Notes: generated by a model not told the origin, from the letters alone. Counted from the first letter of the stretch, positions 18,490 to 27,913 are shown. The stretch is DNA of 64,000 nucleotides from an uncultured Alteromonadaceae bacterium (GCA_947494925.1 CANLWS010000003.1:62001-126000); one strand, 5' to 3'. Numbers and translations are program-made.

Positions 18490-18799
18490 TTAACTCCGAA
18501 TTCTCTTCAAACCAAATGATTGATCTGAAGACAAATTAGTCTTCATGTCAATGACTTGCTACTAGTATACAAAACTTTGTATCAAGCACCATATACCTTT
18601 ATTCCTCTATGGAAACTATAAGGTCGGCTGCAGCTCTGAAAATCAGAATATAGGCTGAAAATAGCAAGGAGTTACATTTCTTAATCGTTAGCTGGAAAAG
18701 AACACTGACTTAGCTTTCGGACTGAATGAAAACTAACCTGGTAGTTGATTTTGACAAAAAAAACAGGCCGTAGTGGCCTGTTTTTCGTCAGGTGGATTG
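18490..18799. other. Gap of 310 bases with inverted repeats and a terminator
   Basis: No gene is visible. Close to the TPR gene start are GAAGAC-AAATTA-GTCTTC (18527-18544) and ATACAA-AACT-TTGTAT (18567-18582), possible operators. The far end holds the terminator of the amylase gene. Confidence 0.5.
18756..18786. terminator. Terminator of the alpha-amylase gene
   Basis: AAAACAGGCC and GGCCTGTTTT form the stem around a 5-base loop, with A- and T-runs on both sides, so it can work in both directions. It lies just after the minus-strand amylase stop. Confidence 0.9.
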
Positions 18800-21169
18800 T
18801 TAGTTTACATCAAACAATATCGCAGTAAGAGGTTGAATGGTGATGACGTAATTCCCAGCTTCAGCATCTACCAATACGTCACTTTGCAAATCGTCAAGCT
18901 GGTTACCACCCACGTCTTCCTGACTCAGGGTCACAGTGATTTCTTGTTCTGCAAGGTTTAATGCATAAAGCACTACATCGTCACCTGATTCTTTGACATC
19001 AACATAAGTGGTCCCTTCGGCAATAAGGTTGACTGAAGTGCCATTCCACAATGCCGCATTTTTATCACGCAAAGCCATCAAAGCCGTCCAATAGTCTTTT
19101 AATGCAGTCTGATTTTCATCAAATCCATCAATCTGACCGTCACTTCTGGAAACATGGTCTTCGCAGAATTTACCTTCTTGCCCACAATTTTCTGGCTCAG
19201 AAATATAGTTAGCCACTTCGTCACCAATTTCTTCCCCATAATAAAGGGTAATTGGCCCAGAATAAGTCGCCAGGAAACTCAACGCGGTCCTTATTCTTGC
19301 CCAATATTCAGGATCATCTTTACCGCTGATGCCAGTGCGTTGTAATAAATCGCCAAAACGCGGTACATCATGATTGGTCAAAAACAGATTCGGTGCGACC
19401 TCTTCTGAGTAATTTAATTGACCCAAAAAAGCGTTATTCAAATCGGTTACTGGACTGTTGCCTGCAAACACGTCAACCATAGTAAATCGCATTGGGAAAT
19501 CAAAAGCCGAGGTCAGGCCTGTGGTTGTATCATCACCGTATATTTGTTGCTGGATTTCACTCGGATTGGTGCTGAATCGTTCCGCAACCATATACCCCAG
19601 TGTTCCCCAGGCTTCGCCAGCAGCGCTGCGCTCAGCAGCTTTTTGCTCAACACTTAAACGGATTTGCTCCCACATTTCTAACGGGACCTGGTCAGCCTGA
19701 TCGAGGCGCCAGCCATCTATGCCTAGTTCATCCATCCAGTAGGTGGCAACTTCCTGGTAGAAAGGCAAGCTTGCAGGGTAGTCCACTGGATTGCTTCCAC
19801 CTACAGGTAGCAGTCCATTTGGAGAGGGTTTGGGATCGCCCTTGTGATGTCCGAACACACCGTCAAAGAATACGTATATTCCTAAGTCATGCGCAGTATC
19901 GACCATTTCTCTGGCATCTTCCAATGTGCCGAAGTTAGGATCAATGGCAAAGTAGTTCTGGGTGAAATAACCTGTTGCATCAAGACGATGTGTAAAACTA
20001 CCATCTTTGGTGGATTCTGAATCGAAGATAGGGGTTAACCAAATGGCGTTCATCCCCAAACTCTTAATGTAAGGTAGTGCCGCAGTAATGCCTTTTAAAT
20101 CACCCTTATGTTGGCTATTGCCCCAACCAGCATCATAATCAGCATTGGGATCGCCATCCTGAAACGCTTCAACCATCACCTGATAAATACGTAAATCGTT
20201 GAATGCGGTATTGGTGCTTGGTGCTTTACGTGATGCATCGGCGATATCGCCTTCGACATTCAGAGTGGGGGCGTCATTATCAGAAATGTCCAGATTGAAG
20301 GTCACATCTCCTGTGCTGTTTAGCACGAGAAGCAAGTTCTGGCTCCCACTGCCATTGGCCAATGTATTGGTTGAGCCGACTACCTCTACGCCGGAAGCAG
20401 AACCATAATTAGTGGAGGCTGACCAATCTGCGTCTGAAATCTTGAATTGGTAACTGCCCATATCCAAAGAGACAGTCAGATCAAGCTGGGTTTCAGATGA
20501 ACGCACAAACTTATAGTCATCCTCTGCCGCCCATCCGTTCATCTCGCCCCGTAAAAAAAGATCCACTGTATCAGGGTCACTTACCGTGCCATCTTTAGCT
20601 GTGACCACCAATCCAGGGGCGGCAGGATCCGTTGCATCTACTACGAACTCATACGGGCCAGTAGCGCCAACTGTTAGCATAAGGTTGGAGCCGCGATCGG
20701 CAAGGGTGATACTTTCACCTAAGGTAATAGTCGAAGCATCAGCTGTACCACCAAAATCGGTGCCTTCCGTCCATTCTGCATCCGCTATTTTGAATTCGTA
20801 AGTATCAGCTTGTAGCACAAATTCTACAGTGTACTGATTGTCACCGGTTACAGTAAAAGCAGTCTGTTCAGGTGCATCCCAATCATTCATTGTCCCACGG
20901 ACGAACATAGTTGTACCGTACGGGTCAGCAAAATCACCGGGCTCAGGCTCAGGTTCCGGCTCAGGCTCAGGTTCCGGCTCCGGTTCTGGTTCAGGCTCAG
21001 GCTCAGGTTCAGGGGGAATAGGTACGCATGCAGTTCCATCGGCATTTTGTGCTTCGTTTGCACCGCAGCTTATGACCCCTGGGCTATCGCCCGAGCCACC
21101 GCAAGATGTGAGTAAAAGAGCCAGCAATGCCACTGCAGCATTTTTGGCAGCTTTATGATTGGTTAACAT
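18800..21169 (-). CDS. Lipoprotein alpha-amylase family enzyme (GH13) with two N-terminal starch-module-like domains
   Basis: This is a 789-residue secreted or outer-membrane lipoprotein (lipobox LLTSC, Cys near residue 23). A Glu-Pro repeat linker (about 53-77, twelve EP units) is followed by two related all-beta modules (MFVRGTMNDWDAPEQ and LFLRGEMNGWAAEDD, with FKIADAEW and FKISDADW), then a GH13 barrel from about 310. Catalytic residues are Asp490 (GWRLDQADQ), Glu530 (MVAERF) and Asp601 (TNHDVPR). Region I reads DGVFGHHKG instead of the usual DxVxNH. It probably degrades alpha-glucans at the cell surface. A LacI-type operator lies upstream. A maltogenic or cyclodextrin activity is equally possible. 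Confidence 0.9.
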   Translation of the reverse strand: MLTNHKAAKNAAVALLALLLTSCGGSGDSPGVISCGANEAQNADGTACVPIPPEPEPEPEPEPEPEPEPEPEPEPEPGDFADPYGTTMFVRGTMNDWDAPEQTAFTVTGDNQYTVEFVLQADTYEFKIADAEWTEGTDFGGTADASTITLGESITLADRGSNLMLTVGATGPYEFVVDATDPAAPGLVVTAKDGTVSDPDTVDLFLRGEMNGWAAEDDYKFVRSSETQLDLTVSLDMGSYQFKISDADWSASTNYGSASGVEVVGSTNTLANGSGSQNLLLVLNSTGDVTFNLDISDNDAPTLNVEGDIADASRKAPSTNTAFNDLRIYQVMVEAFQDGDPNADYDAGWGNSQHKGDLKGITAALPYIKSLGMNAIWLTPIFDSESTKDGSFTHRLDATGYFTQNYFAIDPNFGTLEDAREMVDTAHDLGIYVFFDGVFGHHKGDPKPSPNGLLPVGGSNPVDYPASLPFYQEVATYWMDELGIDGWRLDQADQVPLEMWEQIRLSVEQKAAERSAAGEAWGTLGYMVAERFSTNPSEIQQQIYGDDTTTGLTSAFDFPMRFTMVDVFAGNSPVTDLNNAFLGQLNYSEEVAPNLFLTNHDVPRFGDLLQRTGISGKDDPEYWARIRTALSFLATYSGPITLYYGEEIGDEVANYISEPENCGQEGKFCEDHVSRSDGQIDGFDENQTALKDYWTALMALRDKNAALWNGTSVNLIAEGTTYVDVKESGDDVVLYALNLAEQEITVTLSQEDVGGNQLDDLQSDVLVDAEAGNYVITIQPLTAILFDVN
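20931..21012 (-). repeat. Short tandem repeat coding a Glu-Pro linker
   Basis: A 6-base GAACCT/GAGCCT-type unit is repeated about 12 times and codes for alternating Glu and Pro in the amylase. Such low-complexity DNA may vary in copy number between strains. Confidence 0.85.
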
Positions 21170-21302
21170 AATTTGAGCCTTAAGATTGATAGAGAGTTTT
21201 GTCGACTAAATGCCTATGGACAAAATTGAATCTATTTAATGAATTGTTATTATTTTTAACGAATTGTGACTACTTAAGGCTGAAAGGAACGCAACTGCAA
21301 GT

Positions 21303-21316
21303 TGAATACGTATGCA
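21303..21316. promoter_or_regulatory. LacI-family operator-like site upstream of the amylase gene
   Basis: TGAATACGTATGCA is a 14-bp near-palindrome (six of seven pairs) with a central CG, the form typical of LacI-family operators, including maltose-type regulators. It is 134 bases upstream of the amylase start. Confidence 0.5.
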
Positions 21317-21358
21317 TACAGTTGGTATTGAACAGAAGGGAATAAAGGGTATAACTAG

Positions 21359-21937
21359 CTAGTCCCAGACCAGTTCCCTGAAGTGTTTCCTGCACATAGA
21401 CTCATATGTATCATTTCCACCTACCTGGACTTGGGCACCTTGATTAACAGGATTGCCATCTTCATCTCTGCGCACCACAAAATTAGCTTTCCGGCCGCAG
21501 TGACAGACAGTTTTCAACTCAAACATTTTGTCCGCCCAGGCTAGAAGGCATTGACTTCCTTCAAAGGTCTCACCGAGAAAGTCTGTGCGTAGTCCATATG
21601 CCAGAACAGGAATATTCAGATCATCAACAACCTGGGTTAGTTGTCTCACTTGCTCTCTGCTGAGAAATTGGGCTTCATCAATAAATACGCAATCTATTTT
21701 ACCCGTGTCGGTCAACTTACGGATCTGGTGAAGCATATTGGTTTTTGCTTCGTAAAGGTGAGCACTTGCTTCGAGACCGATTCGTGAGGCAACTTTGCCA
21801 ATTCCAAATCTGTCATCAAATGCAGCAGTGAAGATTTCAGCGCGCATTCCTCGCTCTTTATAATTGTAAGCAGATTGTAGTAAGGAAGTGGATTTTCCCG
21901 CATTCATTGCGGAGTAATAAAAATAAAGTTGTGCCAT
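21359..21937 (-). CDS. tdk: Thymidine kinase
   Basis: This is a 192-residue type II thymidine kinase that phosphorylates thymidine in pyrimidine salvage. It has the Walker A loop (SAMNAGKST at about 8-16), the Walker B region ([11 protein letters not shown]) and the lasso zinc-binding cysteines (VCHCGRKA and MCRKHF). Length and start agree with E. coli Tdk (205 residues). It stands alone. Confidence 0.97.
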   Translation of the reverse strand: MAQLYFYYSAMNAGKSTSLLQSAYNYKERGMRAEIFTAAFDDRFGIGKVASRIGLEASAHLYEAKTNMLHQIRKLTDTGKIDCVFIDEAQFLSREQVRQLTQVVDDLNIPVLAYGLRTDFLGETFEGSQCLLAWADKMFELKTVCHCGRKANFVVRRDEDGNPVNQGAQVQVGGNDTYESMCRKHFRELVWD

Positions 21938-22071
21938 GGGTTGCCCAGAAACCAGTGATTTTAGAAAGGGCGCTATTTTGCACGTAAATGAGTTAAATTT
22001 AAATGCTATTAAGAAAAGGAATCACTTAATGGACTAGATAAGCGAGGTTCTATACTGAATTCGAAACCTCT

Positions 22072-24090
22072 TTAACTGGTTACATTTTCCACGGATTTCA
22101 GCCACTGATTTAATTCATCGTTTGGCATGGGTTTGGCGTAAAGGTACCCTTGTAGATAATCAACTCCCATCAGATGAAGCTCTCTGGCCTGTTGTTCAGT
22201 TTCAATCCCTTCAGCCACCGTTTTACTGCCAAATTCTTTGGCGATGAAAAGCGTTGCACGAATTATTGCTTCACCACCTTTATCCAGGTTGTGAACGAAG
22301 GATTTATCTATTTTAACCGTATCGAATTGCAGTGTCTGAAGTTGGCTTAAGGATGAATAACCTGTACCAAAGTCATCAATGGAAACCTGTACGTCTCGTT
22401 CAACAATAGCCTCCAGTTGCGCTTTCACTTTGGCTTTGTTATCGGCAAACATGGACTCCGTAATTTCCAAATGCAGTCTCTTAGGAGAAAGCCCACTGGT
22501 GTGCAGTGCCTTATCTAGAATATAAATAAAGTCGTCATCAAGTAATTGAATTACAGATACATTGACTGATACAGACGCTTCTTGAGTGTGCTGCCACTGA
22601 CTGGCATCTATGCAGGCTCTGTTCAGAACCCATGCCCCAATGTCCTTGATAAAACCAGATTGCTCTGCCAAGGGAATAAAAATGTCAGGCCTTACCAGGT
22701 TATCATTGAAGTTCCAGCGAAGCAGTGCTTCAAATGCCCAAGGTTTCTTGGTGTCAAATGACACTATTGGTTGATAACACATGTAAAATTGACGTTTGTT
22801 TATTGCGTGTTGCAAGCCATCTCGGAGTTTCTGAACATTTTTCAAATTCTGATACAGATCGTGAGAAAAAACACGGGGTGCGGACTGAGCAGCACGCTTT
22901 TGTTCGAACATTGCAAAGTCTGCTAGCTGAATCAATTCAAGTTCATCCGTCGTATGTTCAGGAAACATGGCAATACCAACGGATGCACCAAGGCTCAACT
23001 GATTGGACTGCACATCTACCGGCTGGGCAATCCGAGTTTGAAGTGCATAGGCAACTGACATTGCAGCATCCTGCTCCGCGTAGGGCAGCGCAATAAGGAA
23101 CTCATCTCCTCCCCAGCGTCCAGCATGATAGTCATTGGCAAAAATTTCGATACGATTGGCTATCTCCGTGAGTACCGCGTCGCCGACTTTGTGACCCAAG
23201 GTATCGTTGATTTTTTTGAAGCCATTCAGGTCAATAAAAAGCAGCGCCAGCGCTGTTCCACGCTCGTTACTGCGAGAAAGTAAATCCTTTAGCTGACTGG
23301 TAAAAGCAGAACGATTATATAAACCTGTCAGAGGATCAAGATTGGAGAGTTGAGCTATTTTTTCAGTGCGGCGTTGCACTTTCTCTTCCAATGAGCTGTT
23401 AGCCTTATTAAGCTGAATATAGGCATCATTCAGCTCTTGATTGACTTTGTCGATTTCATTTTTCTCGCTATGCATCTGCTTAATCAGCTGCGCATGTTCA
23501 TTTTTGAGCTGTATGGTGTCAGTGGTAAATCCTGCAGATTTCCTTGCGGCTATATATAAGACAATCCCAAAAAACACCGCTAGCATGCCTAACATCTGGT
23601 GATAGTCAGCATCAGACATCAATGCAATTGCAGCAAATGGAAAAAGAATTATCGCCACAAATGCACTGGCGGTATTTTTATGACCGGCGAGCACGGTAGA
23701 TGCACCACCAGCGAGACTGGCAATAATGATCAGCGTGGTAGCGAATTCGACAATTTTCATTTTGTCGAACATGAACACACTGTAAGCACTCCACAGCACA
23801 GCTGTTGCAAGGCTACCGAAAATAAACCTGTTGCTGGCGGCCCGACCGTCGAAGGGCGTTTTTCTGAGTTTGAAGTGCCAATAGGAGAGATCACTAACTC
23901 TAAATGCCAGGAGCGCCAACATTACTGTGTACCAGATGTATTTGGAAAAGTTTGTGGCGGGATCAGGAAATCCAAAAACCAATACTGAACTGGCGACAAA
24001 GTTGCCTAACAAACTACCAAGACAATGGGTATACAAAATGCCTGCTGCATCCCGGTCATTGCGTTGATTTAATTGCGCTGAGTTACTAAT
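22072..24090 (-). CDS. Membrane GGDEF-EAL protein (c-di-GMP turnover), possible ATT start
   Basis: This protein has about 672 residues if it begins at ATT 24090; the first ordinary start is TTG at 24036. A membrane region of about six segments (about 28-190) is followed by a coiled coil, a GGDEF domain with intact GGDEF (GRWGGDEFLIA) and an EAL domain (FEALLRWNF, ESMF, DDFGTGYSS, KIDKSFV). Both c-di-GMP synthesis and breakdown motifs look whole. Upstream of the TTG the frame stays open and protein-like (SNSAQLNQRNDRDAAGILY) with no ATG, GTG or TTG. The ATT at 24090 has AAAAGG eight bases before it, a better ribosome site than the TTG has. Confidence 0.88.
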   Translation of the reverse strand: MSNSAQLNQRNDRDAAGILYTHCLGSLLGNFVASSVLVFGFPDPATNFSKYIWYTVMLALLAFRVSDLSYWHFKLRKTPFDGRAASNRFIFGSLATAVLWSAYSVFMFDKMKIVEFATTLIIIASLAGGASTVLAGHKNTASAFVAIILFPFAAIALMSDADYHQMLGMLAVFFGIVLYIAARKSAGFTTDTIQLKNEHAQLIKQMHSEKNEIDKVNQELNDAYIQLNKANSSLEEKVQRRTEKIAQLSNLDPLTGLYNRSAFTSQLKDLLSRSNERGTALALLFIDLNGFKKINDTLGHKVGDAVLTEIANRIEIFANDYHAGRWGGDEFLIALPYAEQDAAMSVAYALQTRIAQPVDVQSNQLSLGASVGIAMFPEHTTDELELIQLADFAMFEQKRAAQSAPRVFSHDLYQNLKNVQKLRDGLQHAINKRQFYMCYQPIVSFDTKKPWAFEALLRWNFNDNLVRPDIFIPLAEQSGFIKDIGAWVLNRACIDASQWQHTQEASVSVNVSVIQLLDDDFIYILDKALHTSGLSPKRLHLEITESMFADNKAKVKAQLEAIVERDVQVSIDDFGTGYSSLSQLQTLQFDTVKIDKSFVHNLDKGGEAIIRATLFIAKEFGSKTVAEGIETEQQARELHLMGVDYLQGYLYAKPMPNDELNQWLKSVENVTS

Positions 24091-24210
24091 TTTATAAACC
24101 TTTTGGCTGTAAGTTGTCTTTTATCAATGTTTAAACGAACTAACATTAATGCGAATCAGAAATTACACAGCTTAGATGAGTATAATGGGTAATTCACAAT
24201 TGCCTTAATA

Positions 24211-25077
24211 CTACTTCACTTTTTTCTTAAATGCTTCTTTGTAGCGTCTTGATAATGATAGTGTTTTGCCACTTTTCAAAAGAATTTCTCCATCCCCCGA
24301 GGGTAACGAAGAGATACTGTCTATTTGGTTGAGGTTCACACCTTGTGATCGGTGCACCTGAATAAAACCTTTTTCTTCGATGCGGGGAAGTAATCCAGAC
24401 AAAGTTGACCTGAGAGGATATATCCTACCTTGGGCGTGCAAGTTCACATAATTTCCGGCAGCTTCCAACCATTCAATGTCGCTGACATTGACCAGAAACT
24501 CACGATCCAGTTTTTTGACCAGGAGGTGATTTGGGGCCGGATCCTGAGTGACTAGCTCTCGCTCTGAAATCAAGCTGGCTTCTCCCTTTAGTCTGGAGTA
24601 AATAAATTGATAAACATAGTAGAGCAACATGAAAAAAAGAAAGCCCCATGCATCTTTCCTGTATTCGTAGAAAAATTCTTTCCCTACTGAACCAAAATCA
24701 TAATTGCCTCCCATCCAAAAATATACAATTTCCCTAAAGCCAACCATCAGACCGACATGACAAGCAGAAAATACTATTGAAATCAGTATGTTGAAGCCAA
24801 TAAATTGCCAGACTCGTTGTACGTTAAAGGTGTAAATTCGGAACCAGAAAAATAAAACAGGTAACAACAGCATGGTGCTTAACGCGCTGGTATATTCCCA
24901 GCTGAAAGGCTCCCACAACATGAACTGCGGAGTCGCACCGTCTCTGGTCGCTTCCATCCAATTTGACGTGGCATTAATGGTGTTGTTGATGAACAAATAC
25001 GCGAAAATCATCAGAGCAACATAACGTTTGGGCCTTTTGTCAAATTTTTCAAACAGAGTCTGCTCGGGTGTGTTCAT
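24211..25077 (-). CDS. Membrane-anchored LytTR DNA-binding regulator
   Basis: This protein has 288 residues. Four hydrophobic segments (about 18-165; YVALMIFAYLFINNT, LLLPVLFFWF, FIGFNILISIVFSACHVGL, AWGFLFFMLLYYVYQ) are followed by a cytoplasmic LytTR domain (about 185-288; VNVSDIEWLEAAGNYVNLHA, HRSQGVNLNQI, LSLSRRYK). It is a one-component, membrane-bound transcription factor of a type common in Alteromonadales. An ATG 18 bases further upstream is possible. A 20-bp inverted repeat 57 bases upstream may be its own operator. Confidence 0.88.
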   Translation of the reverse strand: MNTPEQTLFEKFDKRPKRYVALMIFAYLFINNTINATSNWMEATRDGATPQFMLWEPFSWEYTSALSTMLLLPVLFFWFRIYTFNVQRVWQFIGFNILISIVFSACHVGLMVGFREIVYFWMGGNYDFGSVGKEFFYEYRKDAWGFLFFMLLYYVYQFIYSRLKGEASLISERELVTQDPAPNHLLVKKLDREFLVNVSDIEWLEAAGNYVNLHAQGRIYPLRSTLSGLLPRIEEKGFIQVHRSQGVNLNQIDSISSLPSGDGEILLKSGKTLSLSRRYKEAFKKKVK

Positions 25078-25133
25078 TCCAATATTCCATCGCATGTTGA
25101 ATGAGCATGATTGATAAGTGCTAACCGCTCGTT

Positions 25134-25153
25134 ATACCAATACTATTTGGTAT
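25134..25153. promoter_or_regulatory. Inverted repeat in the LytTR gene promoter
   Basis: ATACCAA-TACTAT-TTGGTAT has perfect 7-base arms and is centred about 66 bases upstream of the LytTR regulator. It is a candidate operator. The rest of the gap from 25078 to 25523 shows no convincing gene. Confidence 0.4.
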
Positions 25154-25523
25154 TATTCAAAGAATATTTTGCAGGCTACCACGGTTGTATCGAATAGCAA
25201 ATCTGGCATGTTGGTAGTTAACAGGTTGCAACAATCGCTTATTTCTACGTGTTAAGTTTATATAACTCTACGCGATCTGCTTTTATCTGGGAGAGTAGTG
25301 ATAGTTAGGTTACTACGAGGGCGTTCACATGGTTGTCTAGTCGCTTTAAACGCTTTATGAGCAGCGCAGAGAGAGGTATTAATAGCGCTGTTATCAGGCG
25401 TGCCGTATCCAAACCTAAGGTTAAGTTATTGGCTTGTATAAAAAACAAACATACTGAATGGCGTAGCGAAGACGAAAACTATGGTTATACTGAACACGCT
25501 AATTACAATCGAACAGGAAAGTT

Positions 25524-26783
25524 ATGAAATCGCAATTGTCACTTTTATTGGTTTTCGCACTGAGTGCCTGTCAGGTAACTCAAGACGCAGTCAGCCAACC
25601 TGCATCCGTAGAAAATAAATCAGGATTTTCCGAGCAGCGGCTAAGTCGGATTGAACCCGTCATGCAGCAGTATGTTGATTCAGGAAAGTTGTCCGGGATA
25701 GTAACCTTGGTGGCGCGTAAAGGGGAGGTCGTTCACTTTAGTGCGCAGGGAATGCAGGATAGGGAAGCAGGTAAAGCCTTATCAACAGAAAGTATTTTCA
25801 GAATTTATTCCATGACCAAACCGGTGACGGCTGCGGCAGCAATGACGCTCTGGGAACAGGGTAAATTCCATATGCAGGATCCAATAAGTTGGTATTTGCC
25901 TGAACTTAAAGATCTGAAAGTGTATGTTAGCGGCAGCGGTGAAAATATGGTGCTTGAAGATGCTAAATCACCAATTCGAATTATCGACCTGTTTTTACAT
26001 ACTTCTGGCTTCAGCTATGGGTTCACCACTAGTGAAGTGGACAAAGCTTATCAAAAAATGCAGATGGATGTGCCAAACATGAAGCGCGAGGAGGCGCTGG
26101 GTTATATTGCCAAATTGCCCCTCAACCACCAACCCGGGACACAATGGAACTACGGCATTTCGACTGACATTATTGGATTTTTGGTAGAGAAATTATCGGG
26201 TAAATCTCTTGGTGAGTACATGCAGGAGACAATATTTGGTCCATTAGAGATGTCTGATACCGGCTTCTCTGTAGATCCGGACGATGTCCATCGTTTCGTA
26301 CAGATATACACGGCAGACAAGAGTGGGAAAACAGTGGTCATGGAAAAGGAGCCCCTGGGCGACTATCTGTCAGATCCGGAAATTCATAACGGTGGTGGAG
26401 GACTGGTTTCCACTGCGAGCGACTATCTTAAGTTTGCGCAGATGTTGTTGAACGGTGGCGAATACAATGGAACTCGTATACTAGGACGTAAGACGGTGGA
26501 GTTTATGACCAGCAACCACCTGCCAGATTCTTTGATCCCGTTCAATCAGGAATCCACAGGGGAAGGTTATGCTTTGGCGATGTCAGTTACAGTGGATCCT
26601 GGTCAATCGCGATTTATGAGCTCTGAGGGAAATTTTGGTTGGGGTGGTGCAGCGTCAACCTATTTCCGCGTAGATCCAGTGGAACAGATTGTGATGATAG
26701 GATTAGCTCAATTTATTCCTATTGGTTTTCATCGTTACCATGATGACTTCAGAAACCTGGTGTACCAATCTCTGGTGGACTAG
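25524..26783 (+). CDS. Lipoprotein serine hydrolase (beta-lactamase/esterase family)
   Basis: This protein has 419 residues and a lipobox LSACQ (Cys near 16). It has the class C beta-lactamase/DD-peptidase fold: the SxxK motif at Ser96-Met-Thr-Lys99 (YSMTKPVTA), a Tyr motif in WNYGIS (about 208-213) and the third motif HNGGGGLVSTASD (about 288-300). Proteins with these motifs are mostly EstB-like esterases or peptidases rather than true antibiotic-degrading enzymes. The ATG has AGGA upstream. It is a single gene before a bidirectional terminator. Confidence 0.9.
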   Translation: MKSQLSLLLVFALSACQVTQDAVSQPASVENKSGFSEQRLSRIEPVMQQYVDSGKLSGIVTLVARKGEVVHFSAQGMQDREAGKALSTESIFRIYSMTKPVTAAAAMTLWEQGKFHMQDPISWYLPELKDLKVYVSGSGENMVLEDAKSPIRIIDLFLHTSGFSYGFTTSEVDKAYQKMQMDVPNMKREEALGYIAKLPLNHQPGTQWNYGISTDIIGFLVEKLSGKSLGEYMQETIFGPLEMSDTGFSVDPDDVHRFVQIYTADKSGKTVVMEKEPLGDYLSDPEIHNGGGGLVSTASDYLKFAQMLLNGGEYNGTRILGRKTVEFMTSNHLPDSLIPFNQESTGEGYALAMSVTVDPGQSRFMSSEGNFGWGGAASTYFRVDPVEQIVMIGLAQFIPIGFHRYHDDFRNLVYQSLVD

Positions 26784-26805
26784 GTTTTAAGTAGCGAACC
26801 ATGTA

Positions 26806-26835
26806 AAAAACGAAGACAAAAATGTCTTCGTTTTT
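26806..26835. terminator. Bidirectional terminator
   Basis: AAAAACGAAGACA pairs with TGTCTTCGTTTTT around four A. It separates the convergent serine hydrolase gene and the ParA operon. Confidence 0.93.
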
Positions 26836-26846
26836 CCATCAGATGA

Positions 26847-27167
26847 TTATTTTATCTGGCTATTCAGGTAGACCAGAATATTTCCATCTCGCTGTTCTGC
26901 ATCTAACCAAATCCTGATCAAACGGGACTTGGGAATGCCAGTGCGTTCGGACAAAGAATTTAGCTGAGTAAGAGCAGGCTCGCCTAGTGTAAAAGTTGCA
27001 CGCTTTAGCGCCTTCTCACTGTGCTCGGTAGCCATGTTTTGACAAGGCAAATTGACCACCTTTGATAACCCGTTTGCGTAGTACTCAGCGTCTTCAATAA
27101 AGTCGTCAATTGACATCACCGGTCGATTAGCCGACGGCGCGCGCTTCTTCAAATTGGCTAACGTCAT
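26847..27167 (-). CDS. Small partner protein of the ParA-like ATPase, ribbon-helix-helix-like
   Basis: This is a 106-residue protein whose start overlaps the end of the ParA gene by 41 bases. The C-terminal part (RATFTLGEPALTQLNSLSE then RTGIPKSRLIRIWLDAEQ, about 57-92) looks like a ribbon-helix-helix: one short strand and two helices. The N-terminal part is unstructured with a short motif (MSIDDFIEDAEYY). ParA partners of the ParG or Omega type have this layout. It could be a centromere-binding or cargo-binding adaptor. The family is not certain. Confidence 0.75.
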   Translation of the reverse strand: MTLANLKKRAPSANRPVMSIDDFIEDAEYYANGLSKVVNLPCQNMATEHSEKALKRATFTLGEPALTQLNSLSERTGIPKSRLIRIWLDAEQRDGNILVYLNSQIK

Positions 27168-27816
27168 TTGCTTTTCCTCGGGTGATTAATTCTTCAATAA
27201 TACTGCGGATCTCTACAGCCGCCTTTCCGTCAGGTTCGCTTTCCATAACAGACTTTCCTGACTCTTCAGAATCGTCATACATGTTCCGGCTAAATGTCAC
27301 CGAGTTCAAAACAGGCACATCAAAAGAACGACAAACCTCTTTGGCTTCCAGAATACGTGGTGCCAGCGAAGGAAGTGAAGGGCACTGGGTAATCACGAAC
27401 GCTGGGTTCATGTTTGGATTAACCATCTTGCAGGTTGAAATGATGTCTTCCATATGAGGAACTGTTTTCAAATCACGGCGTTTAGGTCTGAGTGGGATCA
27501 GAATATGGTCTGCCACTGCCATAGAGGAGCGCAAAGCCAGATTATCCTGGCCACCACAATCGATAATGACGTAATCGTAATGACTGGACAAACTCAGTAG
27601 TTCATTTCGAATTTTGCCATATAATTGCACACAATTAATCGCTGGAAGTTCAGGAGAGGCGTTACGTTCCTGGATCCAATCAGACGTTGTCCTCTGCGGA
27701 TCGCAATCCACCATTAATACCGAAGCACCTTTTTCTGCGCGAAGGTACACTGCAATATTCTGGGCAAGGCAACTTTTACCACTGCCGCCTTTTTCGCCGC
27801 CAACGAGAATTATCAT
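27127..27816 (-). CDS. ParA/MinD-family ATPase under a c-di-GMP riboswitch
   Basis: This is a 229-residue deviant Walker ATPase. The P-loop is GGEKGGSGKS (residues 6-15) with the signature lysine K9. Switch I/II motifs follow (VDCDPQRTTSDW near 37-48, and VIIDCGGQD), then LIPLRPKRRD. It is the size of plasmid-type Ib ParA proteins and lacks their N-terminal DNA-binding extension. GAGGA precedes the ATG. The leader carries a c-di-GMP-I riboswitch, which is unusual for a plasmid-segregation gene and suggests positioning of a surface or motility structure. The upstream neighbour is a chemoreceptor. Confidence 0.92.
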   Translation of the reverse strand: MIILVGGEKGGSGKSCLAQNIAVYLRAEKGASVLMVDCDPQRTTSDWIQERNASPELPAINCVQLYGKIRNELLSLSSHYDYVIIDCGGQDNLALRSSMAVADHILIPLRPKRRDLKTVPHMEDIISTCKMVNPNMNPAFVITQCPSLPSLAPRILEAKEVCRSFDVPVLNSVTFSRNMYDDSEESGKSVMESEPDGKAAVEIRSIIEELITRGKANDVSQFEEARAVG

Positions 27817-27913
27817 AATTCAGTCCTCAATTTTAACTGCTTGACCGAATGCAATAGGTTCCCCGGCCAAGTCGACTACGTACGCACATTTCATTGTGTG
27901 CATTCAGACGCAC

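Noticed and set aside
20761-20900. Other CATCC sequences inside genes
   Set aside because: None of those I inspected has CGTNA sixteen bases later, so they are not counted in the ECF promoter set.
20838-21158. A plus-strand frame full of Gly-Ser repeats opposite the amylase gene
   Set aside because: It is the antisense reading of the Glu-Pro linker, not a gene.
25333-25527. A 64-codon plus-strand frame ending in the serine hydrolase start codon
   Set aside because: TTG start, no ribosome site, no domain; most likely non-coding leader.
26847-27816. ParA pair as evidence of an integrated plasmid
   Set aside because: No replication, integrase, att or transfer genes are nearby, and the c-di-GMP riboswitch argues for a chromosomal role.
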